Source: Ectopseudomonas guguanensis (lineage in GTDB: Bacteria > Pseudomonadota > Gammaproteobacteria > Pseudomonadales > Pseudomonadaceae). Taken from it: DNA of 64,000 nt. A program made the position numbers and the translations under genes. Shown here in pieces: positions 41,442-52,086 of this stretch; positions within the stretch are counted from its first letter, which is position 1, and each line of letters opens with the position of its first letter. The notes under the pieces are model-generated. The model worked only from the letters and a program-made list of their open reading frames with translations, made no database searches and was not told where the DNA came from. The stretch covers positions 79,288-143,287 of the forward strand of contig NZ_FNJJ01000016.1 in the NCBI RefSeq assembly GCF_900104265.1, read 5' to 3'.

Positions 41442-42113
41442 CTAGCGCTTCGCCTTGAGCTGCTCGATGGACTGGCGCATATCGCTGGCCCAGCCATCGA
41501 TCACTGGCTTGACGTTATCGGCGCTGAGCACCTGCTGGTCGTTCTCCAGATTGACGCCCGCGCCCTTGCGCACCACCTGCGCGACGACACGGCTGTTCTG
41601 CGCGTCGATCATTGCCGCTTCGGTAGCGATCTCCACCTGCTGATCGCGCGTCCCTGCCGCGGTGCTCGCCGCCGCCACGACCAGGGCGATGGGAATGACC
41701 TCATAGGGCTGCAGGCCTTCCGTGGATATCGAGACGGCCGTGATGGCCGGGCGCAGCACCAGGGTGCCGACAGAAGGCGAGTCGGTGATGGGCATGACCT
41801 TGCCCAGCTCGCGGCGCAGCGCCGAGTCGTAATAACGGGTGATGTCTCGCAGCGTATCCTGCGACAGGCGAGCGCTTGGTTGAGGCTGTGGATAGAACTG
41901 GCTCGGCTCGATGAACAACTGGTTGTAACGAGCGATCTGCAGATCCGGATCGACCCAGCGTGCCACCTTTGCCCCGGAGGGCGACTGCTGTTCGCTGAGG
42001 CGGCTGTAATCTTTCAGGAAACCCGAATACTGCTCGGGCGCGACCGTGGTGCTGGAACATGCGGCAGTTCCCATGAACGCCGCCAACAACGACATACCGA
42101 AGAGCTTGCGCAT
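41442..42113 (-). CDS. DUF3313-like lipoprotein
   Basis: 223 residues from ATG 42113. MRKLFGMSLLAAFMGTAACSS has a lipobox (TAAC). The mature part contains SGFLKDYSRLSEQQSPSGAKVARWVDPDL and YNQLFIEP, then TLVLRPAITAVS and IPIALVVAAASTAAGTRDQQVEIATEAAMIDAQNSRVVAQVVRKG, which fit DUF3313 (PF11769). Periplasmic, outer-membrane-anchored; function unknown. It is probably not in the yiaVW-like transcript because an 80-bp gap and its own frame separate them. Confidence 0.78.
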   Translation of the reverse strand: MRKLFGMSLLAAFMGTAACSSTTVAPEQYSGFLKDYSRLSEQQSPSGAKVARWVDPDLQIARYNQLFIEPSQFYPQPQPSARLSQDTLRDITRYYDSALRRELGKVMPITDSPSVGTLVLRPAITAVSISTEGLQPYEVIPIALVVAAASTAAGTRDQQVEIATEAAMIDAQNSRVVAQVVRKGAGVNLENDQQVLSADNVKPVIDGWASDMRQSIEQLKAKR

Positions 42114-42270
42114 CTTAGTCCCCACGCAGAATGAGAGTGTTTGCCAAATCGGCAGCGTCCCAAGTACTGGCAGAGTGCCGAGTTCTTCAGCAGTGTAGTT
42201 GAGGAAAATAAGGTTCAATGGGAGGGCAAAAAAATTGGAAGATTGCTGAAACGCCCGAAACAAGGGCCTC

Positions 42271-43074
42271 TTAGTGCAGTGCCGATGCCCTTTGCAGGCT
42301 GCGCAGGCGCTCGCCCAGCTTCAGGCGCAGGCCTTCTTCCTCGCAGAACAGCAGTGCGCGCTCCAGGTCGTAGCGTTCGCCCTGCGGGCAGTCGAGTTGG
42401 CGGTACACATCGGCGCGAGCCAGGTGGTCGACCAGATTCGGCGGACCCAGCAGCAGGGCGCGCTCGGCATCCTTGAGTGCCGCTTCCGGGGCATCGTTCT
42501 GCATGTGCAGCATGCGCAGATTGCGTGACAGGCGACGCAGCATGTCTGTGGCATCGGCCGTTTGCAGGTGCACCGCACTGAGTTCGACGCCCGGTCCCAA
42601 CTGGCGATAGAGCTGGTCACGGCAGTCGCGGGTGTACAGGCGGCGGCCGCCGCAAGGATCGAGCAGGTGGTCGGCGCCGGGTACGCGCAGCATGAAGTGC
42701 CCGGGGAAGTTCACGCCCTGCAGCGGAATGTCCAGGCGGCGCGCCACCTCCAGCGCGATCAGGGCCAGCGTCAAGGGTTGGCCACGGCGTCTGCGCAGCA
42801 CCTGGTGCAGCAGAGCATGATGCGGCCGCGTGACGCCTTCGTCGTCTTCCTGAAAATCCAGTTCGGCGAGCCGGCGCAGCAGCGGCTGAGCCAGCTCTCG
42901 GGCGGGCAGGGCGGGCAGCCCGGCGCTGACCTGTAGCAGCAGGCTGTGCAGGTCGTTCAGTATCTGAACGGGTTGCAGCTGATCATCGTGTTCGGCGGCG
43001 ATCCACAGCGCCGCCTCGAACAGGGCGGGAGGATCGCGTTGCAGGCACTGCATGCAGGCTTGGCGTGGGCTCAT
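42271..43074 (-). CDS. SirB1-family transglutaminase-like/TPR protein
   Basis: 267 residues. The N-terminal half carries the transglutaminase-like core typical of SirB1 (HHALLHQVLRRRRGQPLTLALIALEVARRLDIPLQGVNFPGHFMLRV), the C-terminal half TPR-like helices (LHMQNDAPEAALKDAERALLLGP, LARADVYRQLDCPQGERYDLERAL). The Cys of true transglutaminases is not evident. In many proteobacteria SirB1 sits near prmC/hemK; here it is alone. Confidence 0.82.
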   Translation of the reverse strand: MSPRQACMQCLQRDPPALFEAALWIAAEHDDQLQPVQILNDLHSLLLQVSAGLPALPARELAQPLLRRLAELDFQEDDEGVTRPHHALLHQVLRRRRGQPLTLALIALEVARRLDIPLQGVNFPGHFMLRVPGADHLLDPCGGRRLYTRDCRDQLYRQLGPGVELSAVHLQTADATDMLRRLSRNLRMLHMQNDAPEAALKDAERALLLGPPNLVDHLARADVYRQLDCPQGERYDLERALLFCEEEGLRLKLGERLRSLQRASALH

Positions 43075-43174
43075 CGCATTCTCCGCTGGCTTGTGCTTTT
43101 GTAGCCTCTGGCGGGATCGTCGTCCAGTGTGGTTCTCCTATACTGAGGCCTGAAGTCCGACCGGGAGCTCGCCC

Positions 43175-44197
43175 ATGTTCAGCATGATGGAAGCCGCCCG
43201 CCTCGAGGCCCTGCACCTGGCCGAGGATCCGGCCAGCGGTCTCAAGGCCGTTATCGCCATTCACAACACCCGCTTCGGGCCAGCACTCGGCGGCTGCCGT
43301 TACCTGGCCTATGCCGATGAGCAGAGCGCCATTGCCGACGCCATCCGCCTGGCCCAGGGCATGAGCTACAAGGCGGCGCTGGCCGGTATCGATCACGGTG
43401 GCGGCAAGGCGGTGATCATCCGACCTGCGCATCTGCCCAGCCGCGCCGCACTCTTCGAAGCCTTCGGGCGTTTCATCGAGACCCTCAACGGGCGCTACAT
43501 CACCGCCATCGACAGCGGCACCTCCAGCGCCGACATGGATTGCATCGCCCAGTACACCAACCACGCCACCAGTACGACCCAGGAGGGCGACCCGTCGCCG
43601 CATACGGCGCTGGGTGTGTTCGCCGGCATCCGCGCCACGGCGCAGGCGCGCCTGGGCAGTGATGATCTGGAAGGATTGCGGGTTGCCGTGCAGGGCCTGG
43701 GCAACGTCGGTTTCGCCCTGGCCGAAGCGCTGCATGCCGCTGGCGCCGAACTGCTGGTCAGCGATCTCGACGCCGGGCGCGTGCAACTGGCCGTCGAACA
43801 ACTGGGGGCGCATCCGATCGCCAGCGATGCGCTGCTCACCACACCCTGCGACATCCTCGCGCCCTGCGGCCTGGGCGGCGTGCTCAACGCGCAGACGGTG
43901 GCCCATCTGCGCTGCGCTGCGGTGGCAGGCGCGGCCAACAACCAGCTGGCCAGCCCCGAGGTGGCCGACCAACTGGAGTCGCGCGGCATTCTCTATGCGC
44001 CGGATTATGTGCTCAACGCTGGCGGGCTGATCTACGTGGCGCTGCGTCATCGCGGCGAGGAGCTGCCGGCGATCACCGCGCACCTGGTGCAGATCAGTCG
44101 ACGCCTGACCGAGATCTACGCCCACGCCCAAGCCGAAAAACGCTCACCGGCGCGCGTCGCCGACTATCTGGCAGAGCGCCTGCTGTACGGCACCTAG
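43175..44197 (+). CDS. ldh: leucine dehydrogenase (Glu/Leu/Phe/Val dehydrogenase family)
   Basis: 340 residues. Substrate and catalytic lysines are K66 (QGMSYKAALAG) and K78 (GGGKAVI). GIRATAQARLG, VQGLGNVGFALAEAL (NAD loop) and AGAANNQLAS are conserved. It oxidatively deaminates leucine and other branched-chain amino acids to 2-oxo acids. It is convergent with the EamA exporter and the two stops overlap by 4 nt. Confidence 0.9.
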   Translation: MFSMMEAARLEALHLAEDPASGLKAVIAIHNTRFGPALGGCRYLAYADEQSAIADAIRLAQGMSYKAALAGIDHGGGKAVIIRPAHLPSRAALFEAFGRFIETLNGRYITAIDSGTSSADMDCIAQYTNHATSTTQEGDPSPHTALGVFAGIRATAQARLGSDDLEGLRVAVQGLGNVGFALAEALHAAGAELLVSDLDAGRVQLAVEQLGAHPIASDALLTTPCDILAPCGLGGVLNAQTVAHLRCAAVAGAANNQLASPEVADQLESRGILYAPDYVLNAGGLIYVALRHRGEELPAITAHLVQISRRLTEIYAHAQAEKRSPARVADYLAERLLYGT

Positions 44198-45075
44198 CTG
44201 CTATCCGACGCGCTCCCGGTGGGGGCGAAGCGAAAGACCAGGGTCAGGCCGAGCAGGATCATGGCCATCCCGGCCAGGGCGCTGACCGAAAGGCGGTTGC
44301 CCAGCAGCAGGTAGTCGAGCAGCACCGTCGTAACCGGCACCAGATAGAACAGGCTGGTGACGTTGACCAGATTGCCGGTCTGGATCAGCCGGTAGAAAAG
44401 CAGCTGTGCGCCTACCGAAATCACCAGTCCCATCCACAAAAGCGGCATGATCAACCCGACCTCAAAACGCACCTGCCATTGCTGGCTGGGTAAAAGCAGC
44501 AGGCTGCCCAGCAGGCAGAAGCCGTACTGCAGCGGCAGGGCGCGCATGGGGGGCTGCCGCAGGTTCTTCTGCGCGATGGTGCCGCTGGTGATGCAGAGCA
44601 GGGCACCCAGTGCCATCGCCACACCTGACAGTGGCATCGCACTGCCCAGCAGACTGTCGGCGACAATGGTCGCCAACCCGGCCAGAGCCAGCAGCAAGCC
44701 GAGCAGGCGCAATGGCGAGGCGCGCCGCTCCAGCAGCATGAGAGTCAGGATGGGTTGTACACCGAGCACGGTGGCCAGTACGCCGGGCGTGATGCCTTTG
44801 GCCAGCGCCAGCATGTAGCAGATGCTGTAACCGCCGATCATCAGTAAGCCGGCTCTGGCGGTTGCCCAACGCATACCACGTTCGGGTAGCCAGACCCCGG
44901 AGTGACTGGCGATCAGCACCAATGCTGCAAAGGCCAGGGCAAAGCGCAGCAGCAGAAAGGCGAAGGGCGAGGCATGGTCCAGGCCCAGGCGAGCGAAGAT
45001 CGCACCGCCGGACCAGAGCAGCACGAACAGGGCAGTCGCGCCATAGGTGCGCAGAGAAGTCGAAGCGAAATGCAT
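44194..45075 (-). CDS. EamA/DMT-family transporter
   Basis: 293 residues from ATG 45075 (MHFASTSLRTYGATALFVLLW); a GTG at 45111 could add 12. Ten hydrophobic helices in two EamA repeats (FVLLWSGGAIFARLGLDHASPFAFLLLRF; MALGALLCITSGTIAQKNLR; MGLVISVGAQLLFYRLIQTG). It is an inner-membrane drug/metabolite exporter of unknown substrate. Confidence 0.82.
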   Translation of the reverse strand: MHFASTSLRTYGATALFVLLWSGGAIFARLGLDHASPFAFLLLRFALAFAALVLIASHSGVWLPERGMRWATARAGLLMIGGYSICYMLALAKGITPGVLATVLGVQPILTLMLLERRASPLRLLGLLLALAGLATIVADSLLGSAMPLSGVAMALGALLCITSGTIAQKNLRQPPMRALPLQYGFCLLGSLLLLPSQQWQVRFEVGLIMPLLWMGLVISVGAQLLFYRLIQTGNLVNVTSLFYLVPVTTVLLDYLLLGNRLSVSALAGMAMILLGLTLVFRFAPTGSASDSS

Positions 45076-45554
45076 GAGGGAACACCTGTCGAAAATCCGC
45101 AAGAGCTCCACACGCGCGCAAAGACGCGTATCGACAAGGTCGATGAATGGAGCGAGGAGGAAGCGGGATCAGCCCGCTTGGACGGAGGCCGGCGGTGGGG
45201 GTGTGCCGGCGTGACAGGCAGGTGGTGGCGCACAGCCATCGGCAGCGACGCGATAGGCGGCGCTGGCGAAATCATTGAGGCAGTGCGCGATAAGGGGCAT
45301 GAAAACGGCTTCGGATATGTCGCGGAGAGCCTGAAGGCTAGCCTGTCGCTGCCATAGGGTCAATGATCGCCGATTTCACCCTGGTAGCACCCCGGCGAGC
45401 GGGGCGAGTCGTGACGCTGCAGGGCCGTCGCCCGCTTCGGCCTCGAGATCGAGCCGCTTGCGCTGGATCATGACGCTGCCTTCATGGCCTGCGGCAATGC
45501 CGCACTTGGCGCTGCCGTCGGGCTCGATTAGCGTGGTGAAAGGAGGGGTTCACC
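45076..45554. other. 479-bp stretch without a supported gene
   Basis: I see no open frame with a ribosome site and a recognisable product, no stable hairpin with a T run and no direct repeat here. Short frames on both strands have the composition of shadow reading. The promoters of the EamA gene (minus) and of the small membrane protein (plus) must lie at its ends. Confidence 0.5.
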
Positions 45555-45797
45555 ATGGACTATTTCATCATCGTCGTCACCACGGCAGCCGGCCTGTACT
45601 TTCACTGGTGGCTGTTTCACCGCATTCGCCAGTGGAGCGACCGTGACCTGGCGCTGTCCTTCGCCGAAGGCGACCAGGACAAGCGGCAGTACATGCTGGA
45701 ACAACTGGCCCGAGCCCGGCGCGAGGGCGTCAAGCGGCGCGAGTTGCCTGCCTGGCTGGAACAGGCCGCGGCGCAGTATTCCGTCAGCAGCCTCTAG
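45555..45797 (+). CDS. small membrane-anchored protein of unknown function
   Basis: 80 residues with a very good ribosome site (AGGAGG 8-9 nt upstream). One N-terminal membrane helix (MDYFIIVVTTAAGLYFHWWL) and a cytosolic charged helix (DLALSFAEGDQDKRQYMLEQLARARREGVKRREL). It resembles conserved short Pseudomonas proteins; no function is known. A GC stem at 45804-45824 follows. Confidence 0.7.
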   Translation: MDYFIIVVTTAAGLYFHWWLFHRIRQWSDRDLALSFAEGDQDKRQYMLEQLARARREGVKRRELPAWLEQAAAQYSVSSL

Positions 45798-45803
45798 GTC
45801 GAA

Positions 45804-45824
45804 GCCCCGGTGGGGGAGCGGGGC
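45804..45824. terminator. possible short terminator hairpin between two convergent genes
   Basis: GCCCCG (45804-45809) with CGGGGC (45819-45824), lying between convergent genes; no T run, so weak. Confidence 0.35.
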
Positions 45825-45836
45825 CTCTGTCTGTGG

Positions 45837-46100
45837 TCATTCGCTGGCGGCGTCGATTTCCAACTCGTCGAGTGCGTCGGGCTGGCTCTTGAACGCCTTG
45901 GCGAAGACGTCGCGGTTCTTGGCCATGAAGATACCCAGCTCCTCGCCCTGTTCCTCGCTCAGGGACGGCACCGCCTTGTGCAGCACCTCGCTGAGGCGTT
46001 CGGCCAGCTCCAGCATCTTGTCGTAACGGTCGGCTTCGGCCTTATCCATGAACAAGCGCTCCGGATCGCGGCTGCTGCGGTACACCACTTCGACGGCCAT
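45837..46100 (-). CDS. yebG: YebG, SOS-induced protein
   Basis: 87 residues beginning MAVEVVYRSSRDPERLFMDK; the AVEVxY start, KAEADRYDKMLELAERL and EEQGEELGIFMAKNRDVFAKA follow E. coli YebG (96 residues). YebG is a LexA-controlled protein of unknown biochemical role. A LexA box lies 40-55 nt upstream of the start (separate entry), which confirms the assignment. Confidence 0.9.
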   Translation of the reverse strand: MAVEVVYRSSRDPERLFMDKAEADRYDKMLELAERLSEVLHKAVPSLSEEQGEELGIFMAKNRDVFAKAFKSQPDALDELEIDAASE

Positions 46101-46139
46101 TCATCACCTCGTCTGCCTTCATATGTCGTTGGGAGTTAA

Positions 46140-46155
46140 CTGGTTTTTTATACAG
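46140..46155 (-). promoter_or_regulatory. LexA (SOS) box upstream of yebG
   Basis: On the minus strand the site reads CTGTATAAAAAACCAG: CTG-N10-CAG with the AT-rich centre of the gammaproteobacterial LexA consensus (one mismatch from CTGT-N8-ACAG). It is 40 bp upstream of the yebG ATG. Confidence 0.85.
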
Positions 46156-46425
46156 TGGTGGCGAGAATAAAGGACTCGCTGCCGTTTGGCCAGTATTGCA
46201 TAGCCTCATGGCGCGAATCCCTGCTGCAGGCCCGAATGGGACGGTGGCCCGCGGGTGAATGACTGCCACAAGAAGCGTTACTTTTGTACAGTTGGTCCGT
46301 AGGTGCGTATGGCACCTGCCAGAGGTTTCCGGGCAGCGCTTTTACAGGGGTCGAGTGGACATCTATATTCACTGCAGGCGTCCCCCTCGATGCCTCGGCA
46401 GTGCCCATTCCATGAGGTGTTTGCC

Positions 46426-47601
46426 TTGAACGCAGTCGGTCGTGTCGAGCGCAAGCTGCTTGCGCTGGTGGCACTGTTCTACCTGAGCCTGATGCTGTTG
46501 ATCGGGGCAATATGGGGAAGCCAGGCCAGCCTTTCCAGTGGGCGCGATGTACAAGAGTTGTATCGATCTCTCTACGGTTTGTCGTCACTGCTTTCCACCC
46601 TTCAGGATGCGGAGATCGGCCAGCGCGGCTATTTGCTTACCGGCGACAAGCAGTATCTGGCGCCTTACGAGCGGGCCATCGCGCAACTGGACGACCACCT
46701 GGCATCGCTGGTGGAGAATCCCAAGCTGCATCCCTACAAGGCCGACATCGAGGCCATAGCCAGGCTCAGCCAGCTCAAGCGCAGCGAGCTGGCGCAGACC
46801 ATAGTCGTGCGCAGGGAGCAGGGGCAGAGCGCTGCACAAGGCATGCTGAACGGAGACATGGGCAAGCGTTACATGGATGAAATGCGCGTACGCATCGGCA
46901 ATATCGAACGTGGGGTCGGGGAGTCCCTGGGGGAGCAGAAGGCGGATCTGCAATGGCGTTCGGATCTGGCGCTATGGGGTGGTGGTGGCGGTGCGCTGTT
47001 GATGCTCGGTCTTCTCACGCTGCTGTTCGTCGATCTGCGCCGCGATCTCAACGAGCGTGCCGAACTGCTCCAGCGACTTGCCTTCGAATCCCAGCACGAC
47101 AGCCTCACCCGGGTGCCCAATCGGCGTGCGTTCAACGAGATGCTGGATCAGGCGCTGGCACTGGCCAGGCGAGGCGAGCGCCAGGTGGCGCTGCTCTATC
47201 TGGACCTGGATGGTTTCAAGCCCGTCAACGATCGGCATGGCCATGCCGCTGGCGATGCGATGCTCAAGGCCGTGGTCGGCAAATGGCAGGGTCTGATGCG
47301 CGAGGGGGAAGTCCTGGCGCGACTCGGTGGTGACGAATTCGCGGTGATCGCTGCCGGTGACGCCGATGCCGTGGAGCGGCTGGCGCAGCGCCTGATCGAC
47401 GCGCTGGACGCTCCACTGCTGGCGCAGTACCCCGACGTGCGCGTCGGCGTCAGCGTTGGTCTGGCGCGCTATGCCGAACACGGCGAGGATCGCCGTCGAC
47501 TGATCGCCGCGGCCGATACGGCCATGTACCGCGCCAAGGAAGCGGGCAAGCACTGCTTCGCCTGGCCCGAGGCACGTCAGCCGGCACTGGCTGCGGTCTG
47601 A
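46426..47601 (+). CDS. CHASE3-GGDEF membrane protein (predicted diguanylate cyclase)
   Basis: 391 residues from the TTG at 46426 (GAGG 8 nt upstream); an ATG at 46390 is the alternative. Helix 1 (LLALVALFYLSLMLLIGAIWG), a periplasmic CHASE3 domain (LSTLQDAEIGQRGYLLTGDKQYLAPYERA), helix 2 (LALWGGGGGALLMLGLLTLLFV), then GGDEF with RLGGDEFAVIA. The position of the I-site RxxD reads REGE, so product inhibition is probably lost. The signal for CHASE3 is unknown. Confidence 0.88.
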   Translation: MNAVGRVERKLLALVALFYLSLMLLIGAIWGSQASLSSGRDVQELYRSLYGLSSLLSTLQDAEIGQRGYLLTGDKQYLAPYERAIAQLDDHLASLVENPKLHPYKADIEAIARLSQLKRSELAQTIVVRREQGQSAAQGMLNGDMGKRYMDEMRVRIGNIERGVGESLGEQKADLQWRSDLALWGGGGGALLMLGLLTLLFVDLRRDLNERAELLQRLAFESQHDSLTRVPNRRAFNEMLDQALALARRGERQVALLYLDLDGFKPVNDRHGHAAGDAMLKAVVGKWQGLMREGEVLARLGGDEFAVIAAGDADAVERLAQRLIDALDAPLLAQYPDVRVGVSVGLARYAEHGEDRRRLIAAADTAMYRAKEAGKHCFAWPEARQPALAAV

Positions 47602-47722
47602 GTCCCTGTGTCTTTCCGTCACATCCCGGCATCATCCTCAAGCTGGTGTTTTTCCTGCATGCTCGTCAGCGGGCATCCATGTCGGATGCCGGACTGCATG
47701 CTTGTTTGGGGAGAAGTGAAGG

Positions 47723-48217
47723 ATGAATTGGGCGGAACGTCTGCGTGAGGGCATGCATGGCCTGGCGGAGTCGCTGGGCAATCTGTTGATGGAGGCCTTC
47801 CATTACCTGGCGTTGTTCGCCATCGGGGCGATCACGGCCTGGGCGGGGGTGATGACCTTCATCGGCATGCTGGAGAAGGGCCACATCACGGTCGATGACA
47901 TTCTGCTGCTGTTCATCTACCTGGAATTGGCGGCGATGGTGGGCATCTACTTCAAGACCAACCACATGCCGATCCGCTTCATGATCTACGTGGCGATCAC
48001 GGCGCTGACCCGTTTGCTGATTTCCGATATTTCCCACACCCACAAGCCGAGCTGGGGCGTAGTGATGGTGTCCGGGGCGATCCTTTTGCTGGCCCTGGCG
48101 ATTCTGGTGGTGCGCTACGCCTCGTCGCGCTTCCCCGCCGTGGCCGGCCCGCATCCGCGCAGCAAGGCACGCAACCGCGCTGATGCCGAGGCCGAGCGCG
48201 ACGATACCTCGGACTGA
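47723..48217 (+). CDS. psiE: phosphate-starvation-inducible PsiE-family protein
   Basis: 164 residues, four membrane helices (YLALFAIGAITAWAGVMTF; ILLLFIYLELAAMVGIYF; FMIYVAITALTRLLI; WGVVMVSGAILLLALAILVVRYA). FKTNHMPIRFMIYVAITALTR is the PsiE signature (PF06146). In E. coli psiE is in the Pho regulon; I could not see a clear Pho box upstream. GGGAG lies upstream of the ATG. It is convergent with the helicase gene. Confidence 0.85.
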   Translation: MNWAERLREGMHGLAESLGNLLMEAFHYLALFAIGAITAWAGVMTFIGMLEKGHITVDDILLLFIYLELAAMVGIYFKTNHMPIRFMIYVAITALTRLLISDISHTHKPSWGVVMVSGAILLLALAILVVRYASSRFPAVAGPHPRSKARNRADAEAERDDTSD

Positions 48218-48232
48218 GTCGCCGGGGCGCTG

Positions 48233-50863
<2,631 letters not shown>

Positions 50864-51008
50864 CAGCGAAGCCCCGTGGGCGAGAATGTGTGGCGCATGA
50901 AATCGGTCGCGGCAATGCAAAGCCGCAGATTTTCGCATAGCTGCGCGGCGATTAGCAGGCGTGGCGCCGAGATTGCGACGGCAGGGCGGGTGTAACCCGC
51001 CGGCTGCG

Positions 51009-51884
51009 CTAGCCGAACGCCGCGCGGTACTGCCGCGGCGTGGCGCCCAGGGCCTGGCGGAAGCGGTTGCTGAAATGGCTGGCGCTGGCAAAGCCGCAGG
51101 CCAGCGCCACCTCGCTCAGCGAGGGCTGCGGCTGACGCAGCAGCTGGCAGGCGCGGGCCAGGCGTCGGGCCAGTACGTAGCGGTGCGGCGGCACACCGAA
51201 GCTGCTATGGAACATGCGCGCGAAGTGATATTCCGACAGGGCACAGAGCGCGGCCAGTTGGCTCAGCGGCAGGGGGGTATCCAGGTGCTGCTCGATGAAC
51301 TCGCGCACGCGCCGACGTTGCAGCGGTGCCAGTCCACCCTTGAGGCGCAGGCCCTGGCGCAGGCCGACCTGATTGAGCAGGGCGTGGTCGAGCAACTGGT
51401 GGGCCAGGCTGCTGGCCAGCAGGCGCTCGCCCGGCTCCTGCCAGTCGAGGGTGCACAGCTGGCGAAAGAGTGCGGCTTGTTCGGCGTCTTCAAGGAAGGT
51501 CGCTTCCTCCAGTTGCAGGCTGCGCGGTTCGCGGTCGAGCAGGGCGACCGCGCCAAGGGCGAACTGCTCCTGCTCTATATAGAGGTGGGCCAGTTGAATC
51601 TCGCCGTTGATGATCCAGGCCGACTGGTGCTCGGCCGGCAGGATGCACAGCTTGTCCGGTGCGCCCTTGTTGCCGGGGTGCTCGCGGCGAAAGGTGCCGG
51701 TGCCGCCGGCCAGGTAGCACGACAGCGTGTGATGACTGGGCGCCAGGTAGTCGCGCGCGTCGTGGGCGTTGCTCCAGCGGGCCACGGCCATGCCGTTGCC
51801 CAGCTCGGCCATGGCGTGCAGCCGCGCGTTGGGCGAGCGGCTCATGCTCTGGAATACCTGCAGACGTTCGAATTGCGCCATCAC
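51009..51884 (-). CDS. AraC-family transcriptional regulator
   Basis: 291 residues. The N-terminal half is an AraC_binding-type cupin (CYLAGGTGTFRREH, ILPAEHQSAWIINGEIQLAHLYIEQ). The C-terminal half has two helix-turn-helix motifs (LPLSQLAALCALSEYHFARMFH; PSLSEVALACGFASASHFSNRFRQALGATPRQYR). A direct repeat TGCGCAAGT lies 63 nt upstream of its start; a matching repeat stands before the EamA gene at 62098. Confidence 0.9.
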   Translation of the reverse strand: MMAQFERLQVFQSMSRSPNARLHAMAELGNGMAVARWSNAHDARDYLAPSHHTLSCYLAGGTGTFRREHPGNKGAPDKLCILPAEHQSAWIINGEIQLAHLYIEQEQFALGAVALLDREPRSLQLEEATFLEDAEQAALFRQLCTLDWQEPGERLLASSLAHQLLDHALLNQVGLRQGLRLKGGLAPLQRRRVREFIEQHLDTPLPLSQLAALCALSEYHFARMFHSSFGVPPHRYVLARRLARACQLLRQPQPSLSEVALACGFASASHFSNRFRQALGATPRQYRAAFG

Positions 51885-51946
51885 CTTCTCCCGAATGCAG
51901 CCATGCTACGCCTGCCAGCCGGCAAAATCAGGGGCGGCGAAAAAAA

Positions 51947-51965
51947 TGCGCAAGTTTGCGCAAGT
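51947..51965. promoter_or_regulatory. direct repeat TGCGCAAGT (10-bp period), AraC/bglX intergenic
   Basis: TGCGCAAGT at 51947-51955 and again at 51957-51965, one helical turn apart, as expected for an AraC-type operator. It lies between the divergent AraC and bglX genes. Confidence 0.55.
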
Positions 51966-52086
51966 CTGGAGTCCTAATCTCTGGAACGCCTTTGATTGGT
52001 GCCGAAGTTTTTTTGCACTAACCCGCGGCGCGGCGCGAGGACTCGGAGTATCGTGGCGGCCACTCAAACAATGATTCGCATCCCGG

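Noticed and set aside
44902..45357. 151-codon plus-strand frame
   Set aside because: Overlaps the EamA gene in antisense, lacks a ribosome site and any domain.
47600..47722. Pho box before psiE
   Set aside because: I looked for CTGTCAT repeats and found only weak partial matches.
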